Assembly: GCF_001411495.1 (NCBI RefSeq)
Contig: NZ_CP012983.1
Location: 806,001 to 870,000, forward strand
Direction of reading: 5' to 3'
DNA length: 64,000 nucleotides
Origin: Burkholderia cepacia ATCC 25416
GTDB taxonomy: Bacteria > Pseudomonadota > Gammaproteobacteria > Burkholderiales > Burkholderiaceae
In this document: positions 17,923 through 26,637 of the stretch, piece by piece
How the letters are laid out: the number at the start of each line of letters is the position of its first letter
Numbering within the stretch: the first letter of the stretch is position 1
Notes under the pieces: model-generated
Database searches by the model: none
Told to the model about the DNA's origin: nothing
The model's input: the letters and a program-made list of their open reading frames with translations, nothing else
Position numbers and translations under genes: made by a program

Positions 17923-19812
17923 TCAGACCGCCCAGCAGGAACAGCCGAACGCGCCCCAGAAGCCCTTCGTGTCCGACGTCGGCAATGCGCTGCCCCACGC
18001 GCTCGCGTGCGCATGCTGGTGCACGTTGCACGCATTCGCGCAGCCGCACATCGCGGCGGCCGCCGCGCGTTGCAGCGGTGCGCCGCTGCGCTGCGTCGCG
18101 CCCCAGCCGCCGTAGCCGCCGTACTCGCGCACCGGCGACCAGTCCGGCATCGCGGGCGGAATCGGCGCGTCATGCGACGCGAACGGGCCCGCGCCCCACA
18201 CGATCCGGCCGCCGACCACCGTCAGCAACGCGGTCGTGCCCGCGATGTCGTCCTCCGCGCACGCGAAGAAGTCGCGATCCGGCACGACCACGTCGGCCAA
18301 CTGCCCGACCGCGATCCGCCCTTTCTTGCCGACCTCGTTCGAGAACCACGTCACGTATTCGGTCCACATGCGCAGCGCGGTCTCGCGATCGAGCAGGTTG
18401 CGCTGCGGATACATGCGCAGCCCGCCGATCGTCTTGCCCGTCACGAGCCAGGACAGCGACACCCACGGGTTGTACGACGCCACGCGCGTCGCGTCGGTGC
18501 CGGCCGACACCTTGAGGCCCTTCGACAGCATCTTCGCGACCGGCGGCGTCGCTTCGGCCGCCTGCGCGCCGTAACGCTCGACGAAGTATTCGCCCTGGTA
18601 CGCCATCCGGTGCTGCACCGCGATGCCGCCGCCCAGCGCCGCGATACGATCCATCGACTTTTCGGTGATGGTTTCCGCGTGATCGAAGAACCAGTTCAGC
18701 CCTTCGAGCGGGATGTCCTTGTTCACCTTCTCGAACACGTCGAGCGCGCGGCTGATCGTTTCGTCATACGTCGCATGCATGCGCCACGGCCAGCGGTTCT
18801 GTGCGAGCACGCGCACGACGCCCTCGAGATCGTCTTCCATCTGCGCCGGCAGGTCCGGACGCGCGACGCGGAAGTCCTCGAAGTCGGCCGCCGAGAACAC
18901 CAGCATTTCGCCCGCGCCGTTGTTGCGGAAGTAGTCGGTGCCATCGTGATACTTCGTGCTCTTCGTCCAGTTCACGAAGTCTTCCTTCTCGGCGTTCGGC
19001 TTCTGCGTGAACAGGTTGTACGCGATCCGGATCGTCATCTCGCCCGCGTCGTGCAGCTTGCGGATCACCTCGTAGTCGTCCGGATAGTTTTGCGAACCGC
19101 CGCCCGCGTCGATCACGCCGGTCACGCCGAGACGGTTCAGTTCGCGCATGAAGTGGCGCGTCGAGTTGTACTGGTATTCGAACGGCAGCTTGGGCCCCTT
19201 CGCGAGCGTCGCGTACAGGATCGTCGCGTTCGGGTTCGCGAGCAGCAGCCCGGTCGGGTTGCCCGCGGCATCGCGCAGGATCGTGCCGCCCGGCGGCTCC
19301 GGCGTGTCCTTCGTGTAGCCGACCACGCGCAGCGCGGCCGCGTTCAGCAGCGCGCGATCGTACAGGTGCAGGATGAACACCGGCGTATCGGGCGCGGCCG
19401 CGTTGAGTTCGTCGATCGTCGGCAGGCGCTTCTCGGCGAACTGGTGCTCGGTGAAGCCGCCGACCACGCGCACCCATTGCGGCGCGGGCGTGATCGCCAC
19501 CTGCCGCTTGAGCATGTCCATTGCAACCGCGAGCGACGGCACGCCGTCCCAACGCAGTTCCATGTTGTAGTTCAGGCCGCCGCGAATCACGTGGCAGTGG
19601 TTGTCGATCAGGCCCGGCAGCGCGCCGCGGCCCTCGAGATCGACGACCTTCGTCGCGCGGCCCGCGAGCGGCATCACGTCCGCGTCGTGGCCGACCGCGA
19701 CGAAGCGGCCGTCCTTGATTGCGACGGCGGTCGCGACGGGGTTCGCGCGGTCGAGGGTCGTGAACCTTCCGTTGTGAAGGATCAGATCCGGTTGGGACTC
19801 GGTTGCGGTCAT
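17923..19812 (-). CDS. YtcJ-type amidohydrolase with Cys/His-rich C-terminal tail (copy 1)
   Basis: Predicted metal-dependent hydrolase of the amidohydrolase superfamily (YtcJ/AepA branch), 629 residues from the ATG at 19812. The first metal motif is GLIDNHCHVIRGG (about 69-81); MHATYDE, WFFDHAET and SAGTDATRVASYNPW mark later metal strands. The closing composite domain reads GQLADVVVPDRDFF and LLTVVGGRIVWGAGPF. After residue about 575 a tail holds CGCANAC, NVHQHAHA and a final GCSCWAV, which looks like an added metal site. The substrate is unknown. XapX lies 19 bp upstream and DoxX follows at 1 bp. A paralogue without the Cys tail is at 61176-63059. Confidence 0.9.
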   Translation of the reverse strand: MTATESQPDLILHNGRFTTLDRANPVATAVAIKDGRFVAVGHDADVMPLAGRATKVVDLEGRGALPGLIDNHCHVIRGGLNYNMELRWDGVPSLAVAMDMLKRQVAITPAPQWVRVVGGFTEHQFAEKRLPTIDELNAAAPDTPVFILHLYDRALLNAAALRVVGYTKDTPEPPGGTILRDAAGNPTGLLLANPNATILYATLAKGPKLPFEYQYNSTRHFMRELNRLGVTGVIDAGGGSQNYPDDYEVIRKLHDAGEMTIRIAYNLFTQKPNAEKEDFVNWTKSTKYHDGTDYFRNNGAGEMLVFSAADFEDFRVARPDLPAQMEDDLEGVVRVLAQNRWPWRMHATYDETISRALDVFEKVNKDIPLEGLNWFFDHAETITEKSMDRIAALGGGIAVQHRMAYQGEYFVERYGAQAAEATPPVAKMLSKGLKVSAGTDATRVASYNPWVSLSWLVTGKTIGGLRMYPQRNLLDRETALRMWTEYVTWFSNEVGKKGRIAVGQLADVVVPDRDFFACAEDDIAGTTALLTVVGGRIVWGAGPFASHDAPIPPAMPDWSPVREYGGYGGWGATQRSGAPLQRAAAAAMCGCANACNVHQHAHASAWGSALPTSDTKGFWGAFGCSCWAV

Positions 19813-19831
19813 GTGCGTCACCTCGTATCGA

Positions 19832-19999
19832 TCAGAAGCCAAAAAGCTGTTTGACGGCGGGAATGGCCTGCACGCCGATCACCATGCCGAGCAACCCGAC
19901 AAGGGCAATCAGCGGCGGTGCCGGAGAACGGACCTTGATCGCGCTGTAGATCACGCCGATCAGCAAACCCGCGCCAAGGGAAACCAGATAAGGTTCCAT
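19832..19999 (-). CDS. XapX-domain small membrane protein (copy 1)
   Basis: Small protein of 55 residues, two predicted membrane helices. The sequence MEPYLVSLGAGLLIGVIYS, then VRSPAPPLIALVGLLGMVIG, shows the XapX signature (a glycine-rich first helix, SPAPP and a second helix). The start at 19999 was chosen because upstream residues are hydrophilic and out of character. It lies 19 bp before the amidohydrolase and 169 bp after the YcaC-like gene. XapX proteins have no known biochemical role. A second copy lies divergently at 21166-21447. Confidence 0.8.
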   Translation of the reverse strand: MEPYLVSLGAGLLIGVIYSAIKVRSPAPPLIALVGLLGMVIGVQAIPAVKQLFGF

Positions 20000-20168
20000 A
20001 CGATCAATGTCCCGGTCAGGTTGAAATGCAGGCTTTACGTCCTGGAAAACAGGCGCGGGCGACATCCGTGAGGCAGTCACGGCAGCCGCCCGCGATTTTC
20101 ATGGAGCCGATGGCGCGTATTCGTGCAGAACACGCGGCATCGGCACGGGCAGTCGCAACTGCCCGCAA

Positions 20169-20855
20169 TTACTTCGCCGGAACCGGCGGAATCGACTCGT
20201 GCGGCGTCGCCGTGCGCGGTGCAGCCTTGTGGACCATCGTGTACGCGTAGTCGACACCCATCCCGTACGCGCCCGAGTGTTCCTTCGCGATCGCCATCAC
20301 AGCGTCATAGGTCTCGCGGTGCGCCCAGTCGCGCTGCCATTCGAGCAGCACCTGCTGCCAGGTCACCGGCACGACGCCGGCCTGCACCATCCGCTGCATC
20401 GCGAAGTCGTGCGCGTCCTTCGACGTGCCGCCCGACGCATCGGCGACCATGTAGATCTCGTAGTCGCCTTCGAGCATCGCGCAGAGCGCGAACGTCGTGT
20501 TGCAGACCTCCGTCCACAGGCCCGACACGACCACCTTCTTGCGGCCGTTTGCGGCCAGCGCGTCGCGCACCTTCTGGTCGTCCCACGAGTTCATCGACGT
20601 GCGTTCGAGCGTCTTCTGGTTCGGGAACACGTCGAGCAGTTCGGGGTAGGTGTAACCCGAGAAGCTGTCGCTCTCGACCGTCGTGATCGTGGTCGGGATG
20701 TTGAACACCTTCGCGGCCTTCGCGAGCCCGACGACGTTGTTCTTCAGTACCTGGCGGTCGATCGACTGCACGCCGAACGCCATCTGCGGCTGCTGATCGA
20801 TGAAGATGATCTGGCTGTTGTGGGGAGTGAGTACTTCAAGTTTCGGATTGCTCAT
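20169..20855 (-). CDS. YcaC-like hydrolase (isochorismatase/cysteine-hydrolase superfamily)
   Basis: Cytosolic cysteine hydrolase of 228 residues. Catalytic Asp20 lies in IIFIDQQPQM, Cys118 in GLWTEVCNTTFAL, and Lys81 in NQKTLERTSMNSW is the likely third residue. The family includes nicotinamidase, isochorismatase and YcaC; close sequence style (SWDDQKVRDAL, VADASGGTSKDAHDFAMQRM) fits YcaC, whose substrate is not established. The ATG at 20855 was preferred over 20864 because AAAGGA lies 10 bp ahead. It is the first gene of the XapX-amidohydrolase-DoxX set and is divergent from XapX copy 2. Confidence 0.88.
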   Translation of the reverse strand: MSNPKLEVLTPHNSQIIFIDQQPQMAFGVQSIDRQVLKNNVVGLAKAAKVFNIPTTITTVESDSFSGYTYPELLDVFPNQKTLERTSMNSWDDQKVRDALAANGRKKVVVSGLWTEVCNTTFALCAMLEGDYEIYMVADASGGTSKDAHDFAMQRMVQAGVVPVTWQQVLLEWQRDWAHRETYDAVMAIAKEHSGAYGMGVDYAYTMVHKAAPRTATPHESIPPVPAK

Positions 20856-20988
20856 GGCGGTCATATCCTTTGACGCGGGAAAAGAGAGAGCCAGCCTCAC
20901 CGGCCAACCGGGAGGCGCCCACTGCGCTGTGACGGGAGGTTCGCCTACCAGCCGGTGTCATTCAACACGCGAATTCATCGTAGCGCCA

Positions 20989-21043
20989 ATTAATCGATTT
21001 GATTAATAAAAACCCTAAATTCAGGCCTTAAAAGATCTTAAAA
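20989..21043. promoter_or_regulatory. Divergent control region with dyad and tandem decamers
   Basis: The 310-bp spacer between the YcaC-like gene and XapX copy 2 is unusually AT-rich. It holds a perfect dyad ATTAATC-gattt-GATTAAT (20989-21007), of the size and T-N11-A style used by LysR proteins, and a direct repeat CTTAAAA at 21027-21033 and 21037-21043. A TACGCT hexamer at 21081 could be a -10 box toward XapX copy 2. The LysR gene at 21563 is the nearest candidate regulator. Confidence 0.5.
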
Positions 21044-21165
21044 CCGCCGAATTAAATACGCGCCTCCGGAGCAGACCTGCTACGCTCCAAATTGATTTTC
21101 CGATCATCGACCGATCGGTATTTATCCGTATTTTTCACACGGTTGTCATTTCCCTTATTCGAATC

Positions 21166-21447
21166 ATGACGTCCTATATTGCATCGTTATTGGCCGGCAT
21201 CCTCGCGGGCGTCGTCTACGCGCTGATCGGGGTTGCATCGCCGGCGCCGCCCACCGTCGCATTGGCCGGCCTGCTGGGCATCCTCGCCGGCGAACAGATC
21301 CTGCCGGTCGCACGCCGCGTGCTGTCCGGGATCCAGCTGAAAACCGCGTGGAGCGACGCGAAGTGCGGCCAGCACATGTTCGGCACGCTGCCCGGTGCGC
21401 AGGCCACCCGGGCCGCCGCGAAGAAAGGGCCGTCGACGCCGGCCTGA
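21166..21447 (+). CDS. XapX-domain protein (copy 2) with hydrophilic tail
   Basis: Protein of 93 residues whose first 50 residues parallel copy 1: MTSYIASLLAGILAGVVYAL, SPAPPTVALAGLLGILAGEQ. The remaining 43 residues are a polar tail (including KTAWSDAKCGQHMFGTLPGA) not found in copy 1. It is predicted to insert two helices in the inner membrane. It is divergent from the YcaC-like operon and 115 bp upstream of the LysR gene on the same strand, so it may be read with it. Function is unknown. Confidence 0.75.
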   Translation: MTSYIASLLAGILAGVVYALIGVASPAPPTVALAGLLGILAGEQILPVARRVLSGIQLKTAWSDAKCGQHMFGTLPGAQATRAAAKKGPSTPA

Positions 21448-21562
21448 TGCGCGCCGATCGAGGGCGCTCCGATCGCGTACGCGGCTGAATTGTCGTGAAT
21501 CGTGTTGGAGCCGGGCGTGCTTGGCGATAACATGACAGCCCGATGCCCCCGTGGAATTCATC

Positions 21563-22471
21563 ATGAAGCTGTCATTCGAAGCGCTCGAGGCACTGGACGC
21601 GATCGACCGCACCGGCACGTTCGCCGAGGCCGCCGAGTTGCTGCACCGCGTACCGTCCGCGCTGACCTATCTCGTGCAAAAGCTCGAAAGCGATCTCGGC
21701 GTCGCGCTGTTCGACCGCAGCGGACGCCGCGCGAAGCTCACGCACGCGGGGCGCGTGGTCGTCGAGGAAGGCCGCCGGCTCCTGTATGCGGCCGAGCAGC
21801 TCGAACTGAAAGCGCAGCGCGCGCAGCAAGGCTGGGAAACCGAGGTGCGCATCTGCATCGACGAGATCCTGCCCTTCGAGGCATTGTGGCCGTACGTGCA
21901 TGCGTTCTACGGGCTCGAGATGGACACGCGGCTGCGCCTGTCCACCGAAGTCCTCGGCGGCACCTGGGATGCGCTGATTTCGCGGCGCGCGGATCTCGTC
22001 GTCGGCGCGGCGGGCGAGCCGCCGGAACTGCCGGACATCGTCGCGCGGCCGATCGGCTCGCTCCGGCACGTGTTCGCCGTCGCCCCCACCCATCCGCTCG
22101 CGGCATTGCCCGAACCGCTGTCGATGGCGTCCGTCGTCGAGTATCGCGGCGCCGTGATCAGCGATACATCGCGCGAGCTGCAGCCGCGCTCGGTCGCGAT
22201 CGATGCCGGACAGCCGTATCTCGCGGTCCCCACCCTCGCCGCGAAACTGGCCGCGCAGTGCGAAGGGCTCGCGGTGGGCACGCTCCCGGATTGCATCGCG
22301 GCACGCGCGATCGAGCAGGGCAAGCTCGTCGCACGCGAGGTGACCGGCATGCGCGACACGACGCAGTGCTATCTCGCGTGGCGCGGCGACGAAGCCGGAC
22401 GCGCGCTGCACTGGTGGGTCGACCAGCTCGATCAACCCGATCTCGTCGACCGGTTTACCGCGCTCGTCTGA
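21563..22471 (+). CDS. LysR-family transcriptional regulator
   Basis: DNA-binding regulator of 302 residues from the ATG at 21563; an in-frame GTG lies 12 bp earlier. The winged HTH is at about 1-60 (FEALEALDAIDRTGTFAEAA, VPSALTYLVQKLESDLGV, FDRSGRRAKLTHAG), followed by a LysR substrate-binding domain. It follows XapX copy 2 and faces away from the YcaC-XapX-amidohydrolase-DoxX operon. The dyad at 20989-21007 has LysR-box geometry, so this protein is the best candidate to control that divergent region. The effector is unknown. Confidence 0.92.
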   Translation: MKLSFEALEALDAIDRTGTFAEAAELLHRVPSALTYLVQKLESDLGVALFDRSGRRAKLTHAGRVVVEEGRRLLYAAEQLELKAQRAQQGWETEVRICIDEILPFEALWPYVHAFYGLEMDTRLRLSTEVLGGTWDALISRRADLVVGAAGEPPELPDIVARPIGSLRHVFAVAPTHPLAALPEPLSMASVVEYRGAVISDTSRELQPRSVAIDAGQPYLAVPTLAAKLAAQCEGLAVGTLPDCIAARAIEQGKLVAREVTGMRDTTQCYLAWRGDEAGRALHWWVDQLDQPDLVDRFTALV

Positions 22472-22524
22472 TGCCGCCGCCCGCGGCCCGCGTTCGCGCC
22501 CCGGTCGCAGGCAACCGCCCCGCA

Positions 22525-23988
22525 TCAGCCGAACGAATCGTGCAGGCGCTTCATCTCCTTCTCGAGCCACTCGATCAGTTTGAACGACGCATGCGCACTC
22601 GCGGCCGGCGGGATCATCATCTTCTCCTCGGTCGCGATGTGTTCGGACAGCGATTCGCACATCAGCCGCCCGAGCTCGGGCTTGCGCGCGATCAGCGGCG
22701 ACAGGTCGCCGCTGCTCAGCTGAAACGCCGTCACCGTCGTCACCGCATGGACGCTCGCATGCAGTTGCGTGCCGGCCAGCACGACGGACTGGCCGATCGC
22801 GTCGCCCGGCGCCATCCGCCTGACCTCGATGTCCCCCGCCGCGCCCGGCACGAACACCGACGCGACACCGGCCCCGACGATCGTCAGCAGGCGCGTATCG
22901 GCATTCGATGCATAGATCACGTCCCCTTTGTGGAACACGCGTGACGCGAGCGCATCGGCGAGCACCGCCAGATCGTCGTCGCCGAGCTGCCGGAAGAGTT
23001 CGACCGCGCGCAGCAGCCGTTGCCCGCGCGACACCGGCCGGTGCGTCGCGGCCGTCCCGCCCAGCGGGCGCAACGCGATGTCCGCGGCGGCCAGATGCCG
23101 GTGGGCCAGGTCGTAGAGCTGGTTGCGCACGGCGATCTTCTTCTGCAGCGCGTCGACGTAGCAGACGAGTTCGTATTCGACGGAATTGGTACGGAACGCC
23201 TTGACGACCGAAACCGGTGCGGGACGGGGCAGCACGTCCAGCGAGCTGGCGGCGGCGCGGTCGAGCGCATCGACGACGATGGCCGGCCGCACTTCCGGAT
23301 CGATCTCGATCGTCAATGTCACGCCGTGCACGTTCTCGGGCTCGCTCAGGTTGACGATCGTCGTCTTCGCCGCCGTGCTGTTCGGCACGACGACCAGGTT
23401 GCCGAGGCCGTCGATCAGCTTGGTCGCGCGCCAGTTGCTTTCGACGATCCGCCCTTCCAGCTCGCCGATGGCCACCGTATCGCCGAGCCGAAACGGCTGG
23501 GTGGTATTCAGCACGAGGCCGGAGAACACGTCGTTCAGCGTGTTCTGGACGGCCAGCCCGAGGATCACGGCCACCGCGCCCGACGTCGCGACCAGCCCGC
23601 TCAGCGGCAGGCCCAGCACATAGCCGAGCGCGGCCACCGCGGCCGCGCCGAACACGGCGCCGGCGGCGATGTCGTGAAACAGCCGTTGGGTGCGCCACGC
23701 GCGCGGCAGCAGCAGATGGTCGAGCATCAGGCTGAACACGAGCGCGCACTGCAGCCACCACGCGACCCCGATCACCTGGATCGCCAGCCGGTCGAGCCGG
23801 TCGGGCGACGGCGGCACCGCGAGCGGGCTCACGCCGGTCGCGAACAGTACATAGGTCAGCGCGGCGAACGACGCGCAGCGCCCTATCGCTTTCGCCGTCG
23901 AACGGCCGGGCCCGAGCAACCGCCATGCGACGAGATCGGCAATGACGATCGGTGCGCCGTAAGCGACCGTGGCGGAAAGATTCAGCAT
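22525..23988 (-). CDS. MscS-like mechanosensitive channel with C-terminal cyclic-nucleotide-binding-like domain
   Basis: Inner-membrane channel fused to a cNMP-fold domain, 487 residues from the ATG at 23988; a GTG at 24051 is the alternative start. Four hydrophobic helices lie in the first 150 residues. The MscS pore helix and beta domain follow (SGAVAVILGLAVQNTLNDVF, FRLGDTVAIGELEGRIVES). From about 340 a cNMP-binding fold is seen (LFRQLGDDDLAVLADALASR). Its phosphate-binding cassette reads GQSVVLAGTQLHASVHA, where the usual Glu and Arg are Gln and Leu, so nucleotide binding is doubtful. The gene is convergent with the LysR gene. Confidence 0.87.
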   Translation of the reverse strand: MLNLSATVAYGAPIVIADLVAWRLLGPGRSTAKAIGRCASFAALTYVLFATGVSPLAVPPSPDRLDRLAIQVIGVAWWLQCALVFSLMLDHLLLPRAWRTQRLFHDIAAGAVFGAAAVAALGYVLGLPLSGLVATSGAVAVILGLAVQNTLNDVFSGLVLNTTQPFRLGDTVAIGELEGRIVESNWRATKLIDGLGNLVVVPNSTAAKTTIVNLSEPENVHGVTLTIEIDPEVRPAIVVDALDRAAASSLDVLPRPAPVSVVKAFRTNSVEYELVCYVDALQKKIAVRNQLYDLAHRHLAAADIALRPLGGTAATHRPVSRGQRLLRAVELFRQLGDDDLAVLADALASRVFHKGDVIYASNADTRLLTIVGAGVASVFVPGAAGDIEVRRMAPGDAIGQSVVLAGTQLHASVHAVTTVTAFQLSSGDLSPLIARKPELGRLMCESLSEHIATEEKMMIPPAASAHASFKLIEWLEKEMKRLHDSFG

Positions 23989-24352
23989 GATGGAGCGGGC
24001 GAAAAGCGTGACACACGTCGCGAGCGGAACCCGCGCGCGCACATCGCCCACGGCCCGATCCGGCGTGTGGCCGCGGGCGGTGAATCGTGGCGCGAAAGGT
24101 CGGACTGGACAGGTTTCATGCGGTAGTCGTTCGATGACGCGCGAAGCCGCCGCGGCCGCACGTGTGGCGACCGCCGCCCCGCGCCGGCGTTCAGCGGCGT
24201 CGCGACCGCGCGTCGCCGCAGCGCGAGCCGGTGGCGTGCCCGCCTGCCCGCGTATCGCCGACGATCCGTGCGTCCGATCAATGTAGACGCACCGGCCGGC
24301 CCGGTCATGTGTTCAGCCTGAAACGTTCTGAAGCCGCGACGGCCGCGCGCCG
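23989..24352. other. Intergenic region, no feature seen
   Basis: This 364-bp stretch lies between the channel gene start and the stop of the winged-helix/STAND regulator; both are on the minus strand. I see no credible gene, dyad or T-run terminator in it. Confidence 0.4.
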
Positions 24353-26134
24353 CTACGATTCGCGCGGCGGCAGCTCGCTCTCGCCCGTGTCGAACCCGAG
24401 CGCGTGCACTTCCGACCACGCGTCGTGCGCGACCTGCGTCGACCCGGCGGTATGGGCATACGCGGCCAGCAGACGCACGCGCGCGTCGTCGCGCGTGCGC
24501 GTCTCGTCCATGTCGCGCATCGAATCGAGCGCCGCGCGCGCGCGTTCGCGACATTCGTCGACCAGCGACAGGTCGAACAGGCACGGCACCGCCACGGCCG
24601 CCAGCGCGATGCCGATCTCCGCATCGCCGTTCGGCGAAAACGCCCAGTCGAGCGCCGCGCGCAGGTTGCCGAGCTCGCGCCGGATCACGTCGAGCCGCGA
24701 TTCGGCGAGCGGCCCGCCGTCGTCGACCGGCGCGAGCCGGAACAGCGCGTGGAAGTAGTTCGCGTGAGCGCGGGCGGCGGCCGCGCATTCGCCGTTGTTC
24801 TCGAGCTGCTGCAACGCGTATGCACGCGTCGTCGTCAGCAGACGGTAACGCGGTGCGCCGTGCGCGTTTTCGAGACTCAGCAGCGACTTCGACAAGAGGC
24901 CGGCGATCGTGTCGAGCAGGTCCGCATCGGCCAGCCGCGTGGCCCCGACGATCTCCCGCACCGCGTCGATCGAGAAGGTGTCGCGGAATACGCCGAGCCA
25001 TCGCAACAGCAGACGCTCCGCATCGCCGAGCAGGCGGTAGCTCCAGTCGTACATCGCCTGCAGCGTCTGATGACGCGGCAACGCCGTGCGAAACCCGCCG
25101 GTCAGCAACCGGAAATGATCGTCGAGATGCGCGGCCAGCACGTCGATGCCGAGCACGGCCGCGCGGGCCGCGGCCAGTTCGATCGCGAGCGGCAGGCCGT
25201 CGAGGCGCCTGCACACCGATGCCATCAGCGACACGCTGCGTTCGTCGAGCGGGAAACGCGGATCGGCGGCCTGCACACGCGCCGAGAACAGCTGCACCGC
25301 GCTCGCGCCCAGCGTTTCGGCATCGTCGGCACCTTCGCGCGGCACCTCGAGCGGCGGGATCGGACACAGCCGCTCGCCCTGGATACGCAGCGCCTCGCGG
25401 CTGGTCGCGAGGACGCGCAAGCCGGCGTCGGATTCGGTCAGCGCGCTCGCGATCCGCGCGGCCGCGTCGAGCAGATGCTCGCAATTGTCCAGCACCAGCA
25501 ACATCCGGCGGTTCGCGACGCTGGCCAGCACCGCCTCGAGGGTCAGCGATCCGGCGGACTGCGCGATGCCGAACGCCGCCGCCAGTGCGTCGGGCACGAA
25601 TTGCGGACAGGCGACCGTGGCCAGCGACACGAACGCGGCGCCGTCCGGAAAACTGGCTTCGGCGCGCATGGCCGCTTCGAGCGCAACCCGCGTCTTGCCG
25701 ATGCCGCCCGCCCCGACCAGCGTCACGACGCGCGCGGTGTCGAGCGCCGCCAGCACCTCGGCGACGGTCTGCTCGCGGCCGACGAGCGCGGTCGGCGCGG
25801 CCGTCAGCCGCGATGTCACAGCGCGCACGGGGGCCGCGACCTCGGCCCGGCCGCCGACCAGCCGATAGCCGCGCCCCGGCACCGTCACGATCAGGTTGCG
25901 ATCGTCGGCGAGCGCCTTGCGCAACGCGGCGACGTGCACCTGCAGGTTGTTTTCCTCCACGACCGTGTGCGGCCACACGCGCTGCATGATCTCGTCTTTC
26001 GAGACCAGGGCGCCGTTCGCCCGAATCAGGAGTTCGAGAATTTCGAATGCGCGACTGCCGATACGCAGCAGTTTGCCGTTCGAGCGAATTTCACGCCTGT
26101 CAAGAAATACGTGTAGCGTTCCAATTCGGATCAT
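24353..26134 (-). CDS. Winged-helix/STAND (NB-ARC) transcriptional regulator, copy 1
   Basis: Single-chain regulator of 593 residues. An OmpR/ToxR-type winged helix (about 1-95: SRAFEILELLIRANGALVSK, VWPHTVVEENNLQVHVAALR, GRGYRLVGG) is followed by a STAND-type ATPase. Walker A is GAGGIGKTR (141-149), Walker B is MLLVLDNCEH, and GLPLAIELAAAR is the sensor motif. The C-terminus has only a short helical end instead of a long TPR array. The ATG at 26134 is preferred over the upstream TTG at 26146. It is divergent from HD copy 2, across a 500-bp spacer full of GATTCA half-sites. Confidence 0.9.
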   Translation of the reverse strand: MIRIGTLHVFLDRREIRSNGKLLRIGSRAFEILELLIRANGALVSKDEIMQRVWPHTVVEENNLQVHVAALRKALADDRNLIVTVPGRGYRLVGGRAEVAAPVRAVTSRLTAAPTALVGREQTVAEVLAALDTARVVTLVGAGGIGKTRVALEAAMRAEASFPDGAAFVSLATVACPQFVPDALAAAFGIAQSAGSLTLEAVLASVANRRMLLVLDNCEHLLDAAARIASALTESDAGLRVLATSREALRIQGERLCPIPPLEVPREGADDAETLGASAVQLFSARVQAADPRFPLDERSVSLMASVCRRLDGLPLAIELAAARAAVLGIDVLAAHLDDHFRLLTGGFRTALPRHQTLQAMYDWSYRLLGDAERLLLRWLGVFRDTFSIDAVREIVGATRLADADLLDTIAGLLSKSLLSLENAHGAPRYRLLTTTRAYALQQLENNGECAAAARAHANYFHALFRLAPVDDGGPLAESRLDVIRRELGNLRAALDWAFSPNGDAEIGIALAAVAVPCLFDLSLVDECRERARAALDSMRDMDETRTRDDARVRLLAAYAHTAGSTQVAHDAWSEVHALGFDTGESELPPRES

Positions 26135-26222
26135 GAGAATTTTCAATCGATAGCGTGCATCGATGCCCTGTCAAAAATGACATCGATTGGACGCTCATGC
26201 TACGGCATTTGCCTCTTGAGAT

Positions 26223-26371
26223 GATTCAAATTATCAGAAGCTATTGAGCAAATTTTTTGAATCGATGAAAACCACGATTTCCCCGGCGTCTCCGCGTGCG
26301 GGCGCCGCTGCCCCAGTGCGGTGCGGCATCCCGCGCTCACTGCACGCGAAACAGTGATTCATCCATGAATC
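26223..26371. promoter_or_regulatory. Array of GATTCA/TGAATC half-sites in divergent spacer
   Basis: The 503-bp spacer 26135-26637 is AT-rich and has no gene. It contains GATTCAAA (26223-26230), its inverse TTTGAATC (26256-26263), and a compact dyad GATTCATCCATGAATC (26356-26371). That dyad is itself flanked by inverted GAAACA/TGTTTC (26348-26353, 26372-26377). Four copies of the same hexamer in two inverted pairs suggest an operator for the adjacent winged-helix/STAND regulator, controlling itself and HD copy 2. Confidence 0.5.
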
Positions 26372-26637
26372 TGTTTCGTAGGATAAAACCTGCGATTTGC
26401 CGGAATTAACTTCTTCGACTCATCAATTAAATATAACCGCACGCCTGATTTGCGGATAAGACCGGGTAAAAAAGACATGCCGGACGCGGTGTAACCGATT
26501 TCGCGGGCGGCGGTCGGTCGGATTTTCCGTTCATAACGATTCAGGCGCCGCTCAGGACATTCAGCGGCGCGGCGCGCAACGATGGGTCGATGGCGCCAGC
26601 GTCGAGCGACTTTCACCACGCCGCGAGGAACACGACC

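Noticed and set aside
17475..18173. Longer start for the DoxX protein
   Set aside because: The extra 84 residues are an Arg-rich shadow of the amidohydrolase; the ATG one base after the amidohydrolase stop gives a normal DoxX protein.
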